From contig NZ_CP023406.1 of NCBI RefSeq assembly GCF_002327105.1, positions 186,001-250,000 on the forward strand: 64,000 nt of DNA, given 5' to 3'. Source of the stretch: Luteimonas chenhongjianii (lineage in GTDB: Bacteria; Pseudomonadota; Gammaproteobacteria; Xanthomonadales; Xanthomonadaceae). A program made the position numbers and the translations under genes. Below the pieces are notes generated by a model, which did not search any database, was not told where the DNA came from, and saw only the letters and a program-made list of their open reading frames with translations. This document shows positions 42,322 through 54,432 of the stretch, piece by piece (the stretch's first letter is position 1; every line of letters begins with the position of its first letter).

Positions 42322-43164
42322 TCATGCCGCCGCGCCGCGATGGGTCTCGCTGCGGTAGCGGCTGGCCGAGACGCCGTGGTGGTTCTTGAAGGCACGCGCG
42401 AAGCTGCAGCAGTTGTCGAAGCCCGAGGCCGCAGCCACCTCCCCGACCATCATCGACGTGGTCCTGAGCAGATGGCCTGCGCGCTCGAGCCGGAGGCGGA
42501 CCGACAGCTGCTGCGGGCTCTCGTCGTAGAGCGCATGGAAGGCCTTGGAGAAGTACCAGCTGGAGAAGCTGGTGAGGTCGGCGAGCTCGCTGATGCGCAC
42601 CACCCGGTCCGCGTTGCCTTCCAGATACATACGCGCGCGCTGCATGCGACCGAAGACCTGGCGCTTGCGGCTCCGCGACCGGCCGGGGCACCGGCGCACG
42701 CGCGCGGCGAGCTCGCGCTGGACGTGCGCCAGCTGCAGCAACAGAGGCCGTACCGCGAGCGCCTCGCCACCGGATCGCGCGGCCTCGCGCCACAGCCGCA
42801 GCAGGGAGCGTAGTTCGCGTGCCGGCATCCGGCCACGCCCCGCATAGAGGCTGCCGTCGCTGAGCACCTGCAGCGCTTCGAGCGCACTGGCGTCAAGCGC
42901 GATGCCGATACAGAGCCCGTGGGCGTCGCTCTGTACCAGGGGCGTGGACTCTTTCTCGAATGCCATCCAGTCGCCTCGGCGCATGCGGAACCGCCCTTCG
43001 CGCGATTCGATCCAGCCCTGCCCGCGCAGCTGCACCCACAGATTGAACACGGGCGCGGTCATCTGGATGCCGCCCAGGCGTGCCACGCCCAGGCAGTGCG
43101 CAGGTGTGCTCAGGGTTTCGAACGGAAGCATCTGGCCGCGCGCGGCCCACAGGCAGGTCGACAT
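42322..43164 (-). CDS. AraC-family transcriptional regulator
   Basis: This 280-residue protein has an N-terminal sensing half (LWVQLRGQGWIESREGRFRMRRGDWMAF, a cupin-like pattern). The C-terminal part is an AraC double HTH: RMYLEGNADRVVRISELADLTSFSSWYFSKAFHALYDESPQQLSVRLRLERAGHLL, then VGEVAAASGFDNCCSFARAFKNHHGVSASRYR. It sits about 190 bases upstream of the TonB-dependent receptor on the same strand, so local control of that receptor is plausible. The ligand is unknown. Confidence 0.88.
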   Translation of the reverse strand: MSTCLWAARGQMLPFETLSTPAHCLGVARLGGIQMTAPVFNLWVQLRGQGWIESREGRFRMRRGDWMAFEKESTPLVQSDAHGLCIGIALDASALEALQVLSDGSLYAGRGRMPARELRSLLRLWREAARSGGEALAVRPLLLQLAHVQRELAARVRRCPGRSRSRKRQVFGRMQRARMYLEGNADRVVRISELADLTSFSSWYFSKAFHALYDESPQQLSVRLRLERAGHLLRTTSMMVGEVAAASGFDNCCSFARAFKNHHGVSASRYRSETHRGAAA

Positions 43165-43273
43165 GGGAATTGGGACGGGAATGGGGGGAACCCTTTGTGC
43201 CGTCCGGCCTGCTGCCTTGCCCGAAGTCGCGCCTAGGCTTTGCCGAATTCGAGGCGAATTCTTGCCGAAAAAA

Positions 43274-45576
43274 CTACGAAGCCTTTTTCCTGATTGAAAT
43301 CAGCCACTTGCTGAACGCGTCCGGCTCGTAAGGAGCAGGCGGCAGGGTCATGAAGCCGATGTCGCTGCCATCATCGGAGGCCAGCGCAATGAGCGCTGCG
43401 TCCTTGTCCACCGAAAACCCGTTGGTCGCGCTGTAGATGACGGAGTCCACGCACACCTCTTCGTCGCCACGCATCGTGGCGTCCTCGATCAGGAAATGCC
43501 GGAGCCGCGTCCGGCATGAGGGTGTCGCATCCAGATAAGCGAGATGTCCTGTCTGGGTCACCGTCCAGCTGCGATAGCGCCAGCGCGAAGGGACGGTATC
43601 GCTGAGCCGGACCGTGTCGGCGGCGTCCAGCGAAAGCGGTGCCGACCACAGCCCGCTAGCGTCGAGGCGGGTGTACAGCACACGGTCCCGCGCCAGGTCC
43701 AGCCGGACCTGCGACACGTCCGCGATGCGGCCGAGTGGCCGCCAGGAGGTGCGTTCATAGGCCACCAGGGCGGTCCCGCCGTTCCCCATCTCCTCGATCA
43801 CCAGAATCGAATCCCCAGGGCCGTAGATCGCCTGCGCGGGGCGTTCGCTGGGCACATCCAACCGTTCCACGCGCCCGCGACGCGGATCCACCTCGAGAAT
43901 CATCGGGGCATGCGCCTCGTCGAGCGCGGTCAACAACAGGCGGCGCCCGTCCGCCGACCAGGCCGGGGGCTGCCGCGTATCGGGCCGTACGCCTTCGATC
44001 GGCCGCAGCGAGCCCGGATCGTCGAGACGCGCCCACCACAATTCGAAGCGGCCTGCCCGGTCGGAGGTAAAGACCAGTTGATCGCCGTCGGGCGCCAGCG
44101 TGGGCTGGGAATCGCGGCCCGAAGAAGTGAACAGGCGCTGCCAGTCGCCGGTCTCGGCCTCGATCCGATACAGGCCGAACTGCGGGCGCCGGTGCACGAA
44201 AGCCATCTGGCCCGTGCGGGTCGCGACCGATGGCGACTGCGCATCCTCGATCCCGAGGTCAACGAGCCGGCCCGATCCGACGCTCACCCGGTACAGGCGC
44301 GCCTCGCTGTCCACACGCAGGCCGAACACCATGCCGTCGCCGTCGGGCGCCCAGCTCCAGCCGCGCATCTCCGCCCCCAGCCGCGTGATCTGCTGCGGGG
44401 TACCGCCGGCCACCGGAATCCGCCACAGATCGCCCATCTGCGGGTTTCGGATGAAACCGATCCATTGGCCATCGGGGGAGATCTGCGGCGCGAAGTCGAC
44501 GTCCCCCGGGGCGCCGGGATAGTCCAGATTGCGCCAGCGTCCCGTGGACGCGTCCAGGATCCGCAGCCGCCCCCCGTCGGCGACCCCGGTCATCGTACCG
44601 AACAGCAGGCCGCTGCCGTCGGGAAGCCAGTCGAAACTGAGCATGTCGCTGCCGTCGCAACGGGCGATCTCGCGCTCGTCGCCAACCCCGGTGGCGGCGA
44701 TCAGCAGCACGCGACAGGCGCCCCCCGCCTCCCGGCGGGCGAATGCGATCTCGCGGCCGTCGGGCGACCAGGCCGGCAGGTCATCCTGCGCATCGGCAGG
44801 CGGGCGCGACAATTGCCGCGGCGCTGCGGTCGACGTGGTCTGGACGAAGATCGAAGACCGCGAAGCCGCTTCGCCTATTCCCGAGCCCGCGTACGCGACC
44901 ATCGAGGCATCCGGCGATAGGGAGGGCGACATCTCGAATCCCACCGCATCGGTGATGAGCCGGTAGGGACGGCTCACCGGCGCCGGACCGGCACTGCCGA
45001 CCTCCACGTGGTCCGGCAGGCGGGTGAGCTGGACGGCGGCCCACACGCCCAGCCCGGCGACGAGCGCGAACAGCGTGGCAAGAGCCGTCAGCCGCAGGCC
45101 CTTGTGATGGCTCGGGGGCGCAGGCTGTGCGGCGGGCGCCGGCGCGTGGATGGCCTGGAACGCCGGATCGGTGGTCCTGACTTCCGACGGCATCGCGGCA
45201 ACCGGCCCCTGCTCCAGCACCTCCACAGGGACGGTCAGGCGATAACCGCCCTTCGCAATGGTTTCGATGTAGGTCTTGCCGGCCTGAACGCCGACCGTGC
45301 CGGCACCGAAGGCCTTCCGCAGTTGGGTGACGGCCTGGGTCAACACGTCGTCCGTCGGCAGCGTATCGGGCCAGACCTCGGCCAACAGCTCCCCCGCCCG
45401 ACCACCGCGCCGGGGACGCGCGCGAGCGCCCGCAGGACACCGATGGCTTTCGGCGTCACGCGTCGAGGACTTCGCGTCCCGGGCATCTGGATCTCACGCG
45501 TGGCGAGATCGACGATGCCATCACCCACACGCAGACGGTTGGGGGCCGCTGCGTCGGAAAACATCGGATCGGACAT
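43274..45576 (-). pseudogene. CadC-like wHTH regulator with TM segment and TolB-type beta-propeller, frameshifted
   Basis: The product reads in two frames. Codons from ATG 45576 encode LRVGDGIVDLATREIQ..VTPKAIGVLRALARVPGAVVGR, the first half of a winged helix. The next part, GELLAEVWPDTLPTDDVLTQAVTQLRKAFG, continues one base out of frame. A single missing C in the run at 45391-45395 (five C where six would keep the frame) explains this. After the wHTH come a Pro-rich linker, a membrane helix (LTALATLFALVAGLGVWAAV) and about 450 residues of WD40/TolB-like repeats (SPSLSPDASMVAY, PAWSPDGREIAFAR). CadC-like proteins sense signals outside the membrane. It is either a recent pseudogene or a sequencing error in a homopolymer; all else is intact. 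Confidence 0.75.
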
Positions 45577-45768
45577 CAATAACCCAACAGGCAGGCGAGC
45601 GAGAGTAGTCAACACACACTGAATGAAGCGCAGCTTGCGGCCTTATTCAGCAAACACGCGCGTGACACAGGTCACGCATGCCTCTGGACCCTCGGGTCCG
45701 CCCGAGGCTGTGCAGGCGACCTGCGCCGTCTAGTGTCCGGGCCTCCCGTGACAGGACATCCAGCCGCG

Positions 45769-46527
45769 ATGGACACAACCGCCCTGCCCTACAGCGGCGC
45801 GCACCACTGGTCGGCGTTGCCCGGCCTCGCACCCGGACCCGCCCGCGACCTGGCCGCGTTTTCGCGCGACGCCCTGGACACGCACATCGCCCAGCGGATC
45901 GACGCCGGCGACCTCGAAGGCTTCCTCGCCGAGACCGAAGCCGCGGTCACGCTTGCCGAGCGCAGCCCGGTCTTCGCCGAGGAGCTCGCGCCCGTGCTCG
46001 GCGGGATTCGCGATGCGCTTGACGCGGTACCCGGGCAGTCGCTGTCGAGGGTCGAACGCGACGCGCTGGAGGCCACGGTGGCCCGCATCGATGCTTGGCT
46101 CGAGGGCGTGCAGGGGCCCGAGGCCCCCGACGGGGCCGGCGCCGTGCCCGGTGGCGGACTCGAAGCCCACGAAGACGCCGGCGGCCACCTGATCGAGCGC
46201 CACGTCGCCAAGAGCGAGCAATGGCTGCTCGACCGGGTGAGCCGCGACAACATCAGCGCAGCGTCGAGCTTCCGCGATATGCCCGAGGCCGAGCGCTTCG
46301 TGTCGGCCACGATTGCCGACCACCAGGCCCGCGTCGATGCATGGGTCGAAGGGAGCGGCGGCAACCGACTGGTGATCGACTCCACGTTCGACGCCAGCAC
46401 CGGCATTTCGGTGAGCCGCGGCGACACCCACGCGGTCGACGTCTTCTCGGTACGGCTGGTGCTCGAGCGTTCGAGCCAGCTGGATATCGGCTATAGAATC
46501 GTGACCGGCTATCCCAGCAAGCCCTGA
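45769..46527 (+). CDS. Orphan toxin with C-terminal bacterial RNase A-like (CdiA-CT) domain
   Basis: This 252-residue protein has a helical N-terminal region (about 1-115) and a short Gly/Pro hinge. Residues 128-252 match the bacterial CdiA-CT RNase A domain: GGGLEAHEDAGGHLIERHVAKSE at the front (His134, His140, His145), ASSFRDMPEAERFVSATI in the middle, and GYRIVTGYPSKP at the end. In CdiA and related toxins this domain cleaves RNA in the cytoplasm of a target cell. Here no CdiA body, PAAR, LXG or signal sequence is present, so delivery is unclear; type VI cargo or export by its N-terminal helical part is possible. The immunity gene follows after 16 bases. Confidence 0.85.
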   Translation: MDTTALPYSGAHHWSALPGLAPGPARDLAAFSRDALDTHIAQRIDAGDLEGFLAETEAAVTLAERSPVFAEELAPVLGGIRDALDAVPGQSLSRVERDALEATVARIDAWLEGVQGPEAPDGAGAVPGGGLEAHEDAGGHLIERHVAKSEQWLLDRVSRDNISAASSFRDMPEAERFVSATIADHQARVDAWVEGSGGNRLVIDSTFDASTGISVSRGDTHAVDVFSVRLVLERSSQLDIGYRIVTGYPSKP

Positions 46528-46543
46528 CGAGTCCACGCCCCGC

Positions 46544-46837
46544 ATGCGCGACTATCCGACGCTCGAGAATTTCTTCGCCGCCTATTTCCACCAGGACTGG
46601 GCAGTCGAACACGGCAGTGCGGACGAGGTGATCGCGTATTACCGGAGCAGCGAATCGCCCGACCAGGTGGCGCGCGCGCGCGGGGAAGCCCAGGCCCTGC
46701 TCGACGATGGACTGGACGATGCCGCGCTCGGGGCGCGCATCATGGCGCTGGGCAGCGAATACGATCCAACGCGCGACGGCGCGACGTGGCGCAGCTTGCT
46801 GCAACGGCTTGCCGCGGCGCCCGGCGCTCCGCCCTGA
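46544..46837 (+). CDS. CdiI-family immunity protein for the RNase A-like toxin
   Basis: This acidic 97-residue protein begins MRDYPTLENFFAAYFHQDWAVEHG, the signature of the CdiI_2 contact-dependent-inhibition immunity family. It would bind and block the RNase A-like domain encoded 16 bases upstream. The acidic helical make-up is typical of immunity proteins. The pair ends at a strong bidirectional terminator. Confidence 0.88.
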   Translation: MRDYPTLENFFAAYFHQDWAVEHGSADEVIAYYRSSESPDQVARARGEAQALLDDGLDDAALGARIMALGSEYDPTRDGATWRSLLQRLAAAPGAPP

Positions 46838-46850
46838 TTGCCGGGACATG

Positions 46851-46883
46851 AAAAAAGCGGGCCGATCGGCCCGCTTTTTTTTT
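46851..46883. terminator. Bidirectional rho-independent terminator
   Basis: AAAAAA-GCGGGCC-GATC-GGCCCGC-TTTTTTTTT. It serves the toxin-immunity pair on the plus strand and the DUF4136 lipoprotein gene on the minus strand. Confidence 0.9.
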
Positions 46884-46905
46884 CGTCCGCGTCGTCCCGC
46901 CAGGC

Positions 46906-47499
46906 TTACATCGCCTGCGCGCGCGTCCCGGCCCGGTACGGATATTTGGCGAAGATCTCCGCGATCGCCGAATTGATCTGCTGCGCGCGCTGGTCGGGCC
47001 TGAGATTGGCGACGCGTCCCACAGCCACGCCTTCCCATACCAGTCGCTTCTGGCGTGCGTCGACCAGATCGATGTTCATCGTGCCCTCGGTGTAGCGGTA
47101 CACGGTGGTGCGGTCGTTCCAGTACGGCACCGCGAAGTAACCGCGATAACGGTAGCTGTAGTAGTACCCGTAATCGACCGTCGGCACGCTGCTGACATCG
47201 GTGCGGCGTTCCAGATAGGCATTGATGTTCACCCACAGGTCCGGGTTGGTTTCGCTGTAGATGTAACCGCGACGTTCCATCTCGGCGCGCACCGCAGCCT
47301 TGGCGATCTCGCTGGTCTGGGTCTCGTAGCCTTCCTTCTCGATCGCCAGCGGCGTGTAGAACGACCAGGTGCGGTACACCGAGAAGTCGACGCGCGGATC
47401 CGCTTCGGTGGTAACACGGGGGCCGGTGGCGCAGCCGGCGAGCAGCACGAGGCCGCACAGCGCCACGAGCCAGGTGGCAACGCGGGACGAGGTCTTCAT
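46906..47499 (-). CDS. DUF4136 lipoprotein
   Basis: This 197-residue lipoprotein has a signal peptide ending LLAGC (modified Cys near residue 23). The mature domain reads TTEADPRVDFSVYRTWSFY, then GYIYSETNPDLWVNINAY, a Tyr-rich YGYYYSYRYRGYF, and DLVDARQKRLVWEGVAVGRV, the DUF4136 pattern. It is probably outer-membrane anchored; function unknown. ATG 47499 is a clear start with GGGAGAC upstream. Confidence 0.9.
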   Translation of the reverse strand: MKTSSRVATWLVALCGLVLLAGCATGPRVTTEADPRVDFSVYRTWSFYTPLAIEKEGYETQTSEIAKAAVRAEMERRGYIYSETNPDLWVNINAYLERRTDVSSVPTVDYGYYYSYRYRGYFAVPYWNDRTTVYRYTEGTMNIDLVDARQKRLVWEGVAVGRVANLRPDQRAQQINSAIAEIFAKYPYRAGTRAQAM

Positions 47500-47603
47500 G
47501 TGGAGTCTCCCTGTGGTCTGGCGGATCGTGACCGGCGGTCCCGATACCGGTCCTGAACATACCCCGACCCTCGTGCAATACATGCGAGGGCCGGGGCGAA
47601 TGT

Positions 47604-49675
<2,072 letters not shown>

Positions 49676-49737
49676 GCATTAGATCGCGAAGCGGCAGGCG
49701 GCGCCAGCCACGGCGCCACGCGCGCGCCACGCCGCGC

Positions 49738-51594
49738 CTACTCCAGGCTGTAACCGACCCGGAACCCGCCCCAGTGCCGGCCGGCCACGAACACCGGCAC
49801 CGACAGGTCGAACATGATCTGTCCGGTGTCGCGGCGGTAGACCTGCAGCCGCCACGGGTCGGTATGCGCGCCGACGCTGCGCCCGACGCGGTCCTCGAAG
49901 ATGCGCTTGGTGCGGTTGCCGACGAGATCGACCGCCGGATCGCCGGTCAGGGGCTGACTGAAGCGAAGGTTGTGCGTGGGTACGTAGCCATCGGGATTGG
50001 CGCAGATCGCGAACACGATCCATGGATGCGCCAAAGCCACCGGTTCCTGCAGCGGCGGCAGGACCACATCGCACAGCGCATCGAAGCTGGTGCTGTATTT
50101 CGCCGGCGAGACGCCGGGCACCGCAGCGTAGTCGCGCGAGAACAGCGCTTCGGTATCGATCTCGCGCCGGGCAATCGCCGCGTCCAGCGCATCGCCGATG
50201 CGCGATGCCGCGGTCTGCGCCAGGTCGCGCACGCAGGCATGGCGCGGCGTCGCCATCGGATCGGCAGGCAGGCGGAACAGGCGCACGCCGTCGTGCAGCG
50301 TGGCGGCATCACGGCCCAGGCCCTCGCTGCGCTCGGCGACCTGCGCGGCATGTTCGAGGTTGCTGCGTCCCAGCGTGACCACCTGTTCGACGGCGCGATC
50401 GATCGCGGCGATCTCGCCGCTCTGCGCGTCGACGCGGGTGGCCACCGAGGCCATCGCGCGGCCCGCGCCGCCCAGCAGTTCGCCGATGCCATCGAGCACC
50501 TCGCCGGTGTGGCGTGCGGACGCGGCGCCTTCGCCGAGCGCGGAGACGGTCTCGCCGATGATCCCGCGCACGTCGCGCGCAGCGCTGGCCGCCTGGTCGG
50601 CCAGGCGACGGATCTCGCTGGCGACCACTGCGAAGCCGCGCCCCGCTTCGCCGGCATGCGCCGCCTCGATGCTGGCATTGATCGACAGGATGTTGGTCTG
50701 GAACGCCACCGTGTCGATGACCTCGATCACGCTGTGGGCCCGCGCGGAGCGCTGCTGCACGGCGGCCATCGAGTCGGCAAGCGCCCGCGCCGCCTCGATG
50801 CCCTCGCGCGCACGGGCGTCGGCGCTGCCAGCCACCTCGCGCACGGCCTGCAGATCGCCGGCCACCGCCTGCAGGTCGGCCAGCAGACGCCGGCTCGCCG
50901 CCTGCACGGACTCGAGCGCCTCCAGTTGCGCCTGCGACTGGCGCACCAGGTCGTCGTTCTCCCCGACCAGATGCGGCACCTCGTCGGCGATGCCGACCGA
51001 CAGGGCAACGGCCTGGCGGATGGCCTCGGCCAGGTTGCCGAAGCCGGCGGACAAGCGCCGCGCCAGCGGGCGGTCGTCGGTGGCGTCGCACAGCGATGCC
51101 AGGTCCAGGTCGCAGCGGCTCAACAGGCCGCCGATACCATCAAGCAGGTGGTGCGCGGCCGCAGCCTCCTCGAGCTGGCACGCAAGCGGCTGCAGCACGG
51201 CGAGCGCAGGCGCGGGTCCATCGCCACCGGCGAGGCCAGCGACCTCGCGCAGCAGCGCCGCGGTCTCGGCATGCGGCAGCGACAGCACCCAGCCGCCACG
51301 TTCGCTGTCGGCCTGGTAGCGAACCCGCGCGGCGGGGTCGTTGCCAGGCGCAAGCCAGATGCCGTCGCGCCCGGTCAATGCATCGACCGTCAGGCCCCAG
51401 GGCAGGCCCCGGGTGCGCCCATCGAGGGCGGCGCCGGCAAGGCCCAGCAGGTCGATCGCGGCGCGGTTGGCCTCGATCAGGCAGCCGTCGGCATCGAGCC
51501 GCAACAGTCCGACCGGCGCATCGGGCAGATCCCCGCACCTTCCCGGAACGGTGGCTCCGGCCGTGGCCTCTGCCCTCGCCTGCATGTCCGTCAT
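49738..51594 (-). CDS. Soluble methyl-accepting chemotaxis protein with C-terminal Cache-like sensor
   Basis: This 618-residue protein has no membrane helix. A PAS-like segment lies at about 20-90 ([27 protein letters not shown]). The MCP signalling hairpin tip is at about 300-340 ([31 protein letters not shown]). Residues about 485-618 form a sensor-like domain with [20 protein letters not shown] and [21 protein letters not shown], as in Cache-type ligand domains. Having the sensor after the signalling domain, and both in the cytoplasm, is unusual. No che genes are adjacent. ATG 51594 is preferred over the upstream in-frame start at 51738. Confidence 0.85.
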   Translation of the reverse strand: MTDMQARAEATAGATVPGRCGDLPDAPVGLLRLDADGCLIEANRAAIDLLGLAGAALDGRTRGLPWGLTVDALTGRDGIWLAPGNDPAARVRYQADSERGGWVLSLPHAETAALLREVAGLAGGDGPAPALAVLQPLACQLEEAAAAHHLLDGIGGLLSRCDLDLASLCDATDDRPLARRLSAGFGNLAEAIRQAVALSVGIADEVPHLVGENDDLVRQSQAQLEALESVQAASRRLLADLQAVAGDLQAVREVAGSADARAREGIEAARALADSMAAVQQRSARAHSVIEVIDTVAFQTNILSINASIEAAHAGEAGRGFAVVASEIRRLADQAASAARDVRGIIGETVSALGEGAASARHTGEVLDGIGELLGGAGRAMASVATRVDAQSGEIAAIDRAVEQVVTLGRSNLEHAAQVAERSEGLGRDAATLHDGVRLFRLPADPMATPRHACVRDLAQTAASRIGDALDAAIARREIDTEALFSRDYAAVPGVSPAKYSTSFDALCDVVLPPLQEPVALAHPWIVFAICANPDGYVPTHNLRFSQPLTGDPAVDLVGNRTKRIFEDRVGRSVGAHTDPWRLQVYRRDTGQIMFDLSVPVFVAGRHWGGFRVGYSLE

Positions 51595-51698
51595 TGCCCT
51601 GTCCCCTGTCGATCCCTCTGTTTCTGTTAGCGGCCATGGAAGCGGGATGTTGAGCACGGCCCTTGACGCAGCGCACCATCGAGGGGGAAGCTCGGGCC

Positions 51699-51839
51699 AT
51701 GCCATTGGCCGCCGACTGCACGCCGTTCGCCTCCGCAAGCTGCCGCTGCAGCAGGCGATGCGATGGGTGCGCGGACGCGTTCACCACCATCACGACCGGC
51801 ACCACCCGAACCCGGGTGCGGACTGGCGTGTCCGACTGA
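51699..51839 (+). CDS. thrL: Candidate threonine-rich leader peptide of thrABC
   Basis: A short frame from ATG 51699 (46 residues) ends in [19 protein letters not shown], with eight Thr codons and one Ile codon between 51783 and 51824. This strongly resembles the E. coli thr leader. It ends 85 bases before thrA. The start is uncertain because no strong ribosome binding site is seen; the regulatory part is the Thr run. It would let ribosome stalling at low charged tRNA-Thr control thrA-thrB-thrC. Confidence 0.65.
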   Translation: MPLAADCTPFASASCRCSRRCDGCADAFTTITTGTTRTRVRTGVSD

Positions 51840-51872
51840 CAGCACGCCGCTCCGCACCCGATCCGGGTGCGG
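51813..51872 (+). promoter_or_regulatory. Mutually exclusive hairpins of the thr leader
   Basis: CGGGTGCGG occurs at 51813-51821 and 51864-51872. Its complement CCGCACCCG lies between them at 51852-51860. The middle copy can pair perfectly with either, so the two 9-base-pair stems exclude each other. The first copy lies just after the Thr codons of the leader peptide, inside the reach of a stalled ribosome. This is the logic of attenuation, but no T-run follows the second hairpin, so control might be at translation or by another mechanism. Confidence 0.6.
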
Positions 51873-51924
51873 CTGTACCGCCGACCTGGACCGAGACGCG
51901 GGGCCCCATCCCAAGGAGCCCACG

Positions 51925-54432
51925 ATGTCCGCCCGCCCGTTTCCCGTCTCGTCCCTTCCGCTGCATCTGCACAAGTTCGGCGGCAGCAGCGTCGCTGATG
52001 CCGCTCGCATCGAAGCAGCCGCGCGGCTCGCGGCCCCAGCGCACGACCAGTGCAGTGTCGTGGTGGTCTCGGCGATGCGCGGAGTCACCGACGCCCTGGT
52101 CGAACTGGTCGAGGCCGCACGCAGCGGCGCCCCCTGGCACGACGGTGCGCAGCGGCTGCGGACGCGCCATGCCGACGCCGCGCGCGCATCCGGGGCCGCG
52201 TGTCGCGACAAGCTGCTTGCCGCACTCGACGCGCAGGCCCAGGCGCTCGGAGCCGATCTCGAGGCGCTGGCCCAGGCACGTGGCGCCGTGGCCACCCGGC
52301 TTGCCGAGCGCATCTGGGGACATGGCGAGCTGTGCAGCGCCTGGCTGATGCACGCCGCACTGGGCGGTGAGGCCGGCGGCTGGGCGTGGCTCGACGCGCG
52401 CGAGGTGCTGGTGGTGCAGGCGGGCGAGATCGGCGTGCACATCGATCGCGAGGCGAGCCTGCAGCGGCTGGCCGCATGGCGCGCGCGGCATCCACAGCGC
52501 AACGTGGTCGCGACCGGTTTCATCGCGCGCACCGCAGATGGCCACGCGACCACCCTGGGCCGCAACGGCAGCGATCACTCGGCGGCCCTGCTGGCCGATC
52601 TCTTCGACGCGAGCACGGTGACCATCTGGACCGACGTCGATGGCGTGCTCTCGGCCGACCCGCGGCTGGTGCCCGACGCAGTGCGCCTGGACGCCCTCAC
52701 GTATGCGGAAGCCTGCGAGCTCGCCTACTTCGGCGCCAAGGTCCTGCACCCGCGAACCATCGCCCCGCTGCAGGTCCGCGGCATCCCGCTGATGATCCGC
52801 AGTTCGCTCGACCCCGCCGCGCCCGGCACCCGCATCGACAGCCGCGGCGAACCGGCGCGTTCGCCGGTCAAGGGCCTGAGCATCGTCGACGACATGGCCG
52901 TGCTCGAGCTCGTCGGCAGCGGCATGGTCGGCGTGCCGGGCGTGGCCGAGGTGCTGTTCGCCGCGCTGCACGGCGCTGGCGTGTCGGTGACGATGATTTC
53001 CCAGGGCTCGTCCGAGCATTCGATCTGCTGCGTGGTACGCGGCAGCGAAGCGGCGCGCGGTCGCGCCGCGATCGAGACGGCGTTCGCCGGTGCAATCGCC
53101 GCGGGCCAGGTCGAAGGTGTGCGCATGCAGACCGGGCTGTGCGTACTGGCCGCCGTCGGTGACGGCATGCGCGGCAACCGGGGCGTGGCCGCGCGGTTGT
53201 TCGAGGGGCTCGCGCAGGCGCGCGTGAACATCCGCGCGATCGCCCAGGGCGCGAGCGAGCGCAACCTGTCGGTCGCGATCGCGCAGGACGATGCCGAGCG
53301 CGCGCTGCGCGCCGCGCACGCCACTTTCTGGTTGTCGCCGCAGACGGTATCGGTCGGCCTCATCGGCCCCGGCAACGTGGGCCGGGCACTGCTCGCGCAA
53401 CTCGATGACGTGATGCCCGGCCTGCGGGCGCGTGCCGGGGTCGACCTGCGCCTGCGCGCGATCGCCGGCAGCCGTCGCATACATCTCGCCGGCACGGCAC
53501 TCGCGCCCGCGTCGGCGGCGACCCTGCTCGGCGACGATGCCGACCCCTGTGACCTCGACGCGTTCGCCGCGCACGTCCGCGCCAGCGACCTGCCGCACGC
53601 GATGATCATCGACTGCAGCGCCAGCGACGCGGTCGCGGCGCGGTATGCCGACTGGCTGGCAGCCGGCATCCACATCGTCACTCCGAACAAGCACGCGGGC
53701 AGCGGCGAGTGGTCGCGGTACGCCCGTATCGCCGAGGCGCGCGTGACGGGCCACAGCCGCTTCCTGTACGAAGCAACGGTCGGCGCCGGACTGCCGGTCA
53801 TCGCCACGCTGCGCAACCTGATCGATACCGGCGACACCCTGCATTCGATCGACGGCATGCTGTCGGGCACGCTGGCGTGGCTGTTCAACAGTTTCGACGG
53901 CAGTCGCCCGTTCTCGGCGCTGGTCCGCGAGGCACGCGCACTCGGCTACACCGAGCCCGACCCGCGCGACGACCTGTCGGGTCTCGACGTCGCGCGCAAG
54001 CTGGTGATTCTCGCCCGCGAGGCCGGGCGCACGCTGTCGCTGGCCGATGTGGAGGTGGAGAACCTGGTGCCCGAAGCCCTGCGCGATCTGTCCCTGGATG
54101 CGTTCCTCGGCAGCCTGGAGGCCCTGGATGCACCGATGCAGGCACGGCTCGACGCGGCACACGCGCAGGGTCGCGGGCTGCGCCACGTCGCCCGGCTCGA
54201 CGCCGCGGGCCGCGCGACTGTTGGCGTATCCGCGCTGCCGTCGGATCATGCGTGCATGCACACCCGCCTGACCGACAACCTCGTCCAGTTCACCACCGCG
54301 CGCTACGCGGACAACCCGCTGGTCGTGCAGGGCCCGGGCGCGGGTCCGCAGGTCACCGCCGCCGGGGTGTTCGGCGACGTGCTCGCGATCGCCCACGCAC
54401 TCGGCGCACGCGCCGGTTGGCGGCACGCATGA
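51925..54432 (+). CDS. thrA: Bifunctional aspartokinase / homoserine dehydrogenase
   Basis: This 835-residue fusion has an aspartokinase part from the start ([55 protein letters not shown]). Two ACT regions follow in the middle ([19 protein letters not shown] and [20 protein letters not shown]). The homoserine dehydrogenase part is at the end ([45 protein letters not shown]). It catalyses the first and third steps of the aspartate-to-threonine route. ATG 51925 follows AAGGAG. It overlaps thrB by ATGA. Confidence 0.96.
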   Translation: MSARPFPVSSLPLHLHKFGGSSVADAARIEAAARLAAPAHDQCSVVVVSAMRGVTDALVELVEAARSGAPWHDGAQRLRTRHADAARASGAACRDKLLAALDAQAQALGADLEALAQARGAVATRLAERIWGHGELCSAWLMHAALGGEAGGWAWLDAREVLVVQAGEIGVHIDREASLQRLAAWRARHPQRNVVATGFIARTADGHATTLGRNGSDHSAALLADLFDASTVTIWTDVDGVLSADPRLVPDAVRLDALTYAEACELAYFGAKVLHPRTIAPLQVRGIPLMIRSSLDPAAPGTRIDSRGEPARSPVKGLSIVDDMAVLELVGSGMVGVPGVAEVLFAALHGAGVSVTMISQGSSEHSICCVVRGSEAARGRAAIETAFAGAIAAGQVEGVRMQTGLCVLAAVGDGMRGNRGVAARLFEGLAQARVNIRAIAQGASERNLSVAIAQDDAERALRAAHATFWLSPQTVSVGLIGPGNVGRALLAQLDDVMPGLRARAGVDLRLRAIAGSRRIHLAGTALAPASAATLLGDDADPCDLDAFAAHVRASDLPHAMIIDCSASDAVAARYADWLAAGIHIVTPNKHAGSGEWSRYARIAEARVTGHSRFLYEATVGAGLPVIATLRNLIDTGDTLHSIDGMLSGTLAWLFNSFDGSRPFSALVREARALGYTEPDPRDDLSGLDVARKLVILAREAGRTLSLADVEVENLVPEALRDLSLDAFLGSLEALDAPMQARLDAAHAQGRGLRHVARLDAAGRATVGVSALPSDHACMHTRLTDNLVQFTTARYADNPLVVQGPGAGPQVTAAGVFGDVLAIAHALGARAGWRHA

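Noticed and set aside
51758..51840. His-rich leader peptide (HHHHDRHH) upstream of thrA
   Set aside because: This is the same DNA read in another frame; the Thr-rich frame fits the threonine operon downstream.
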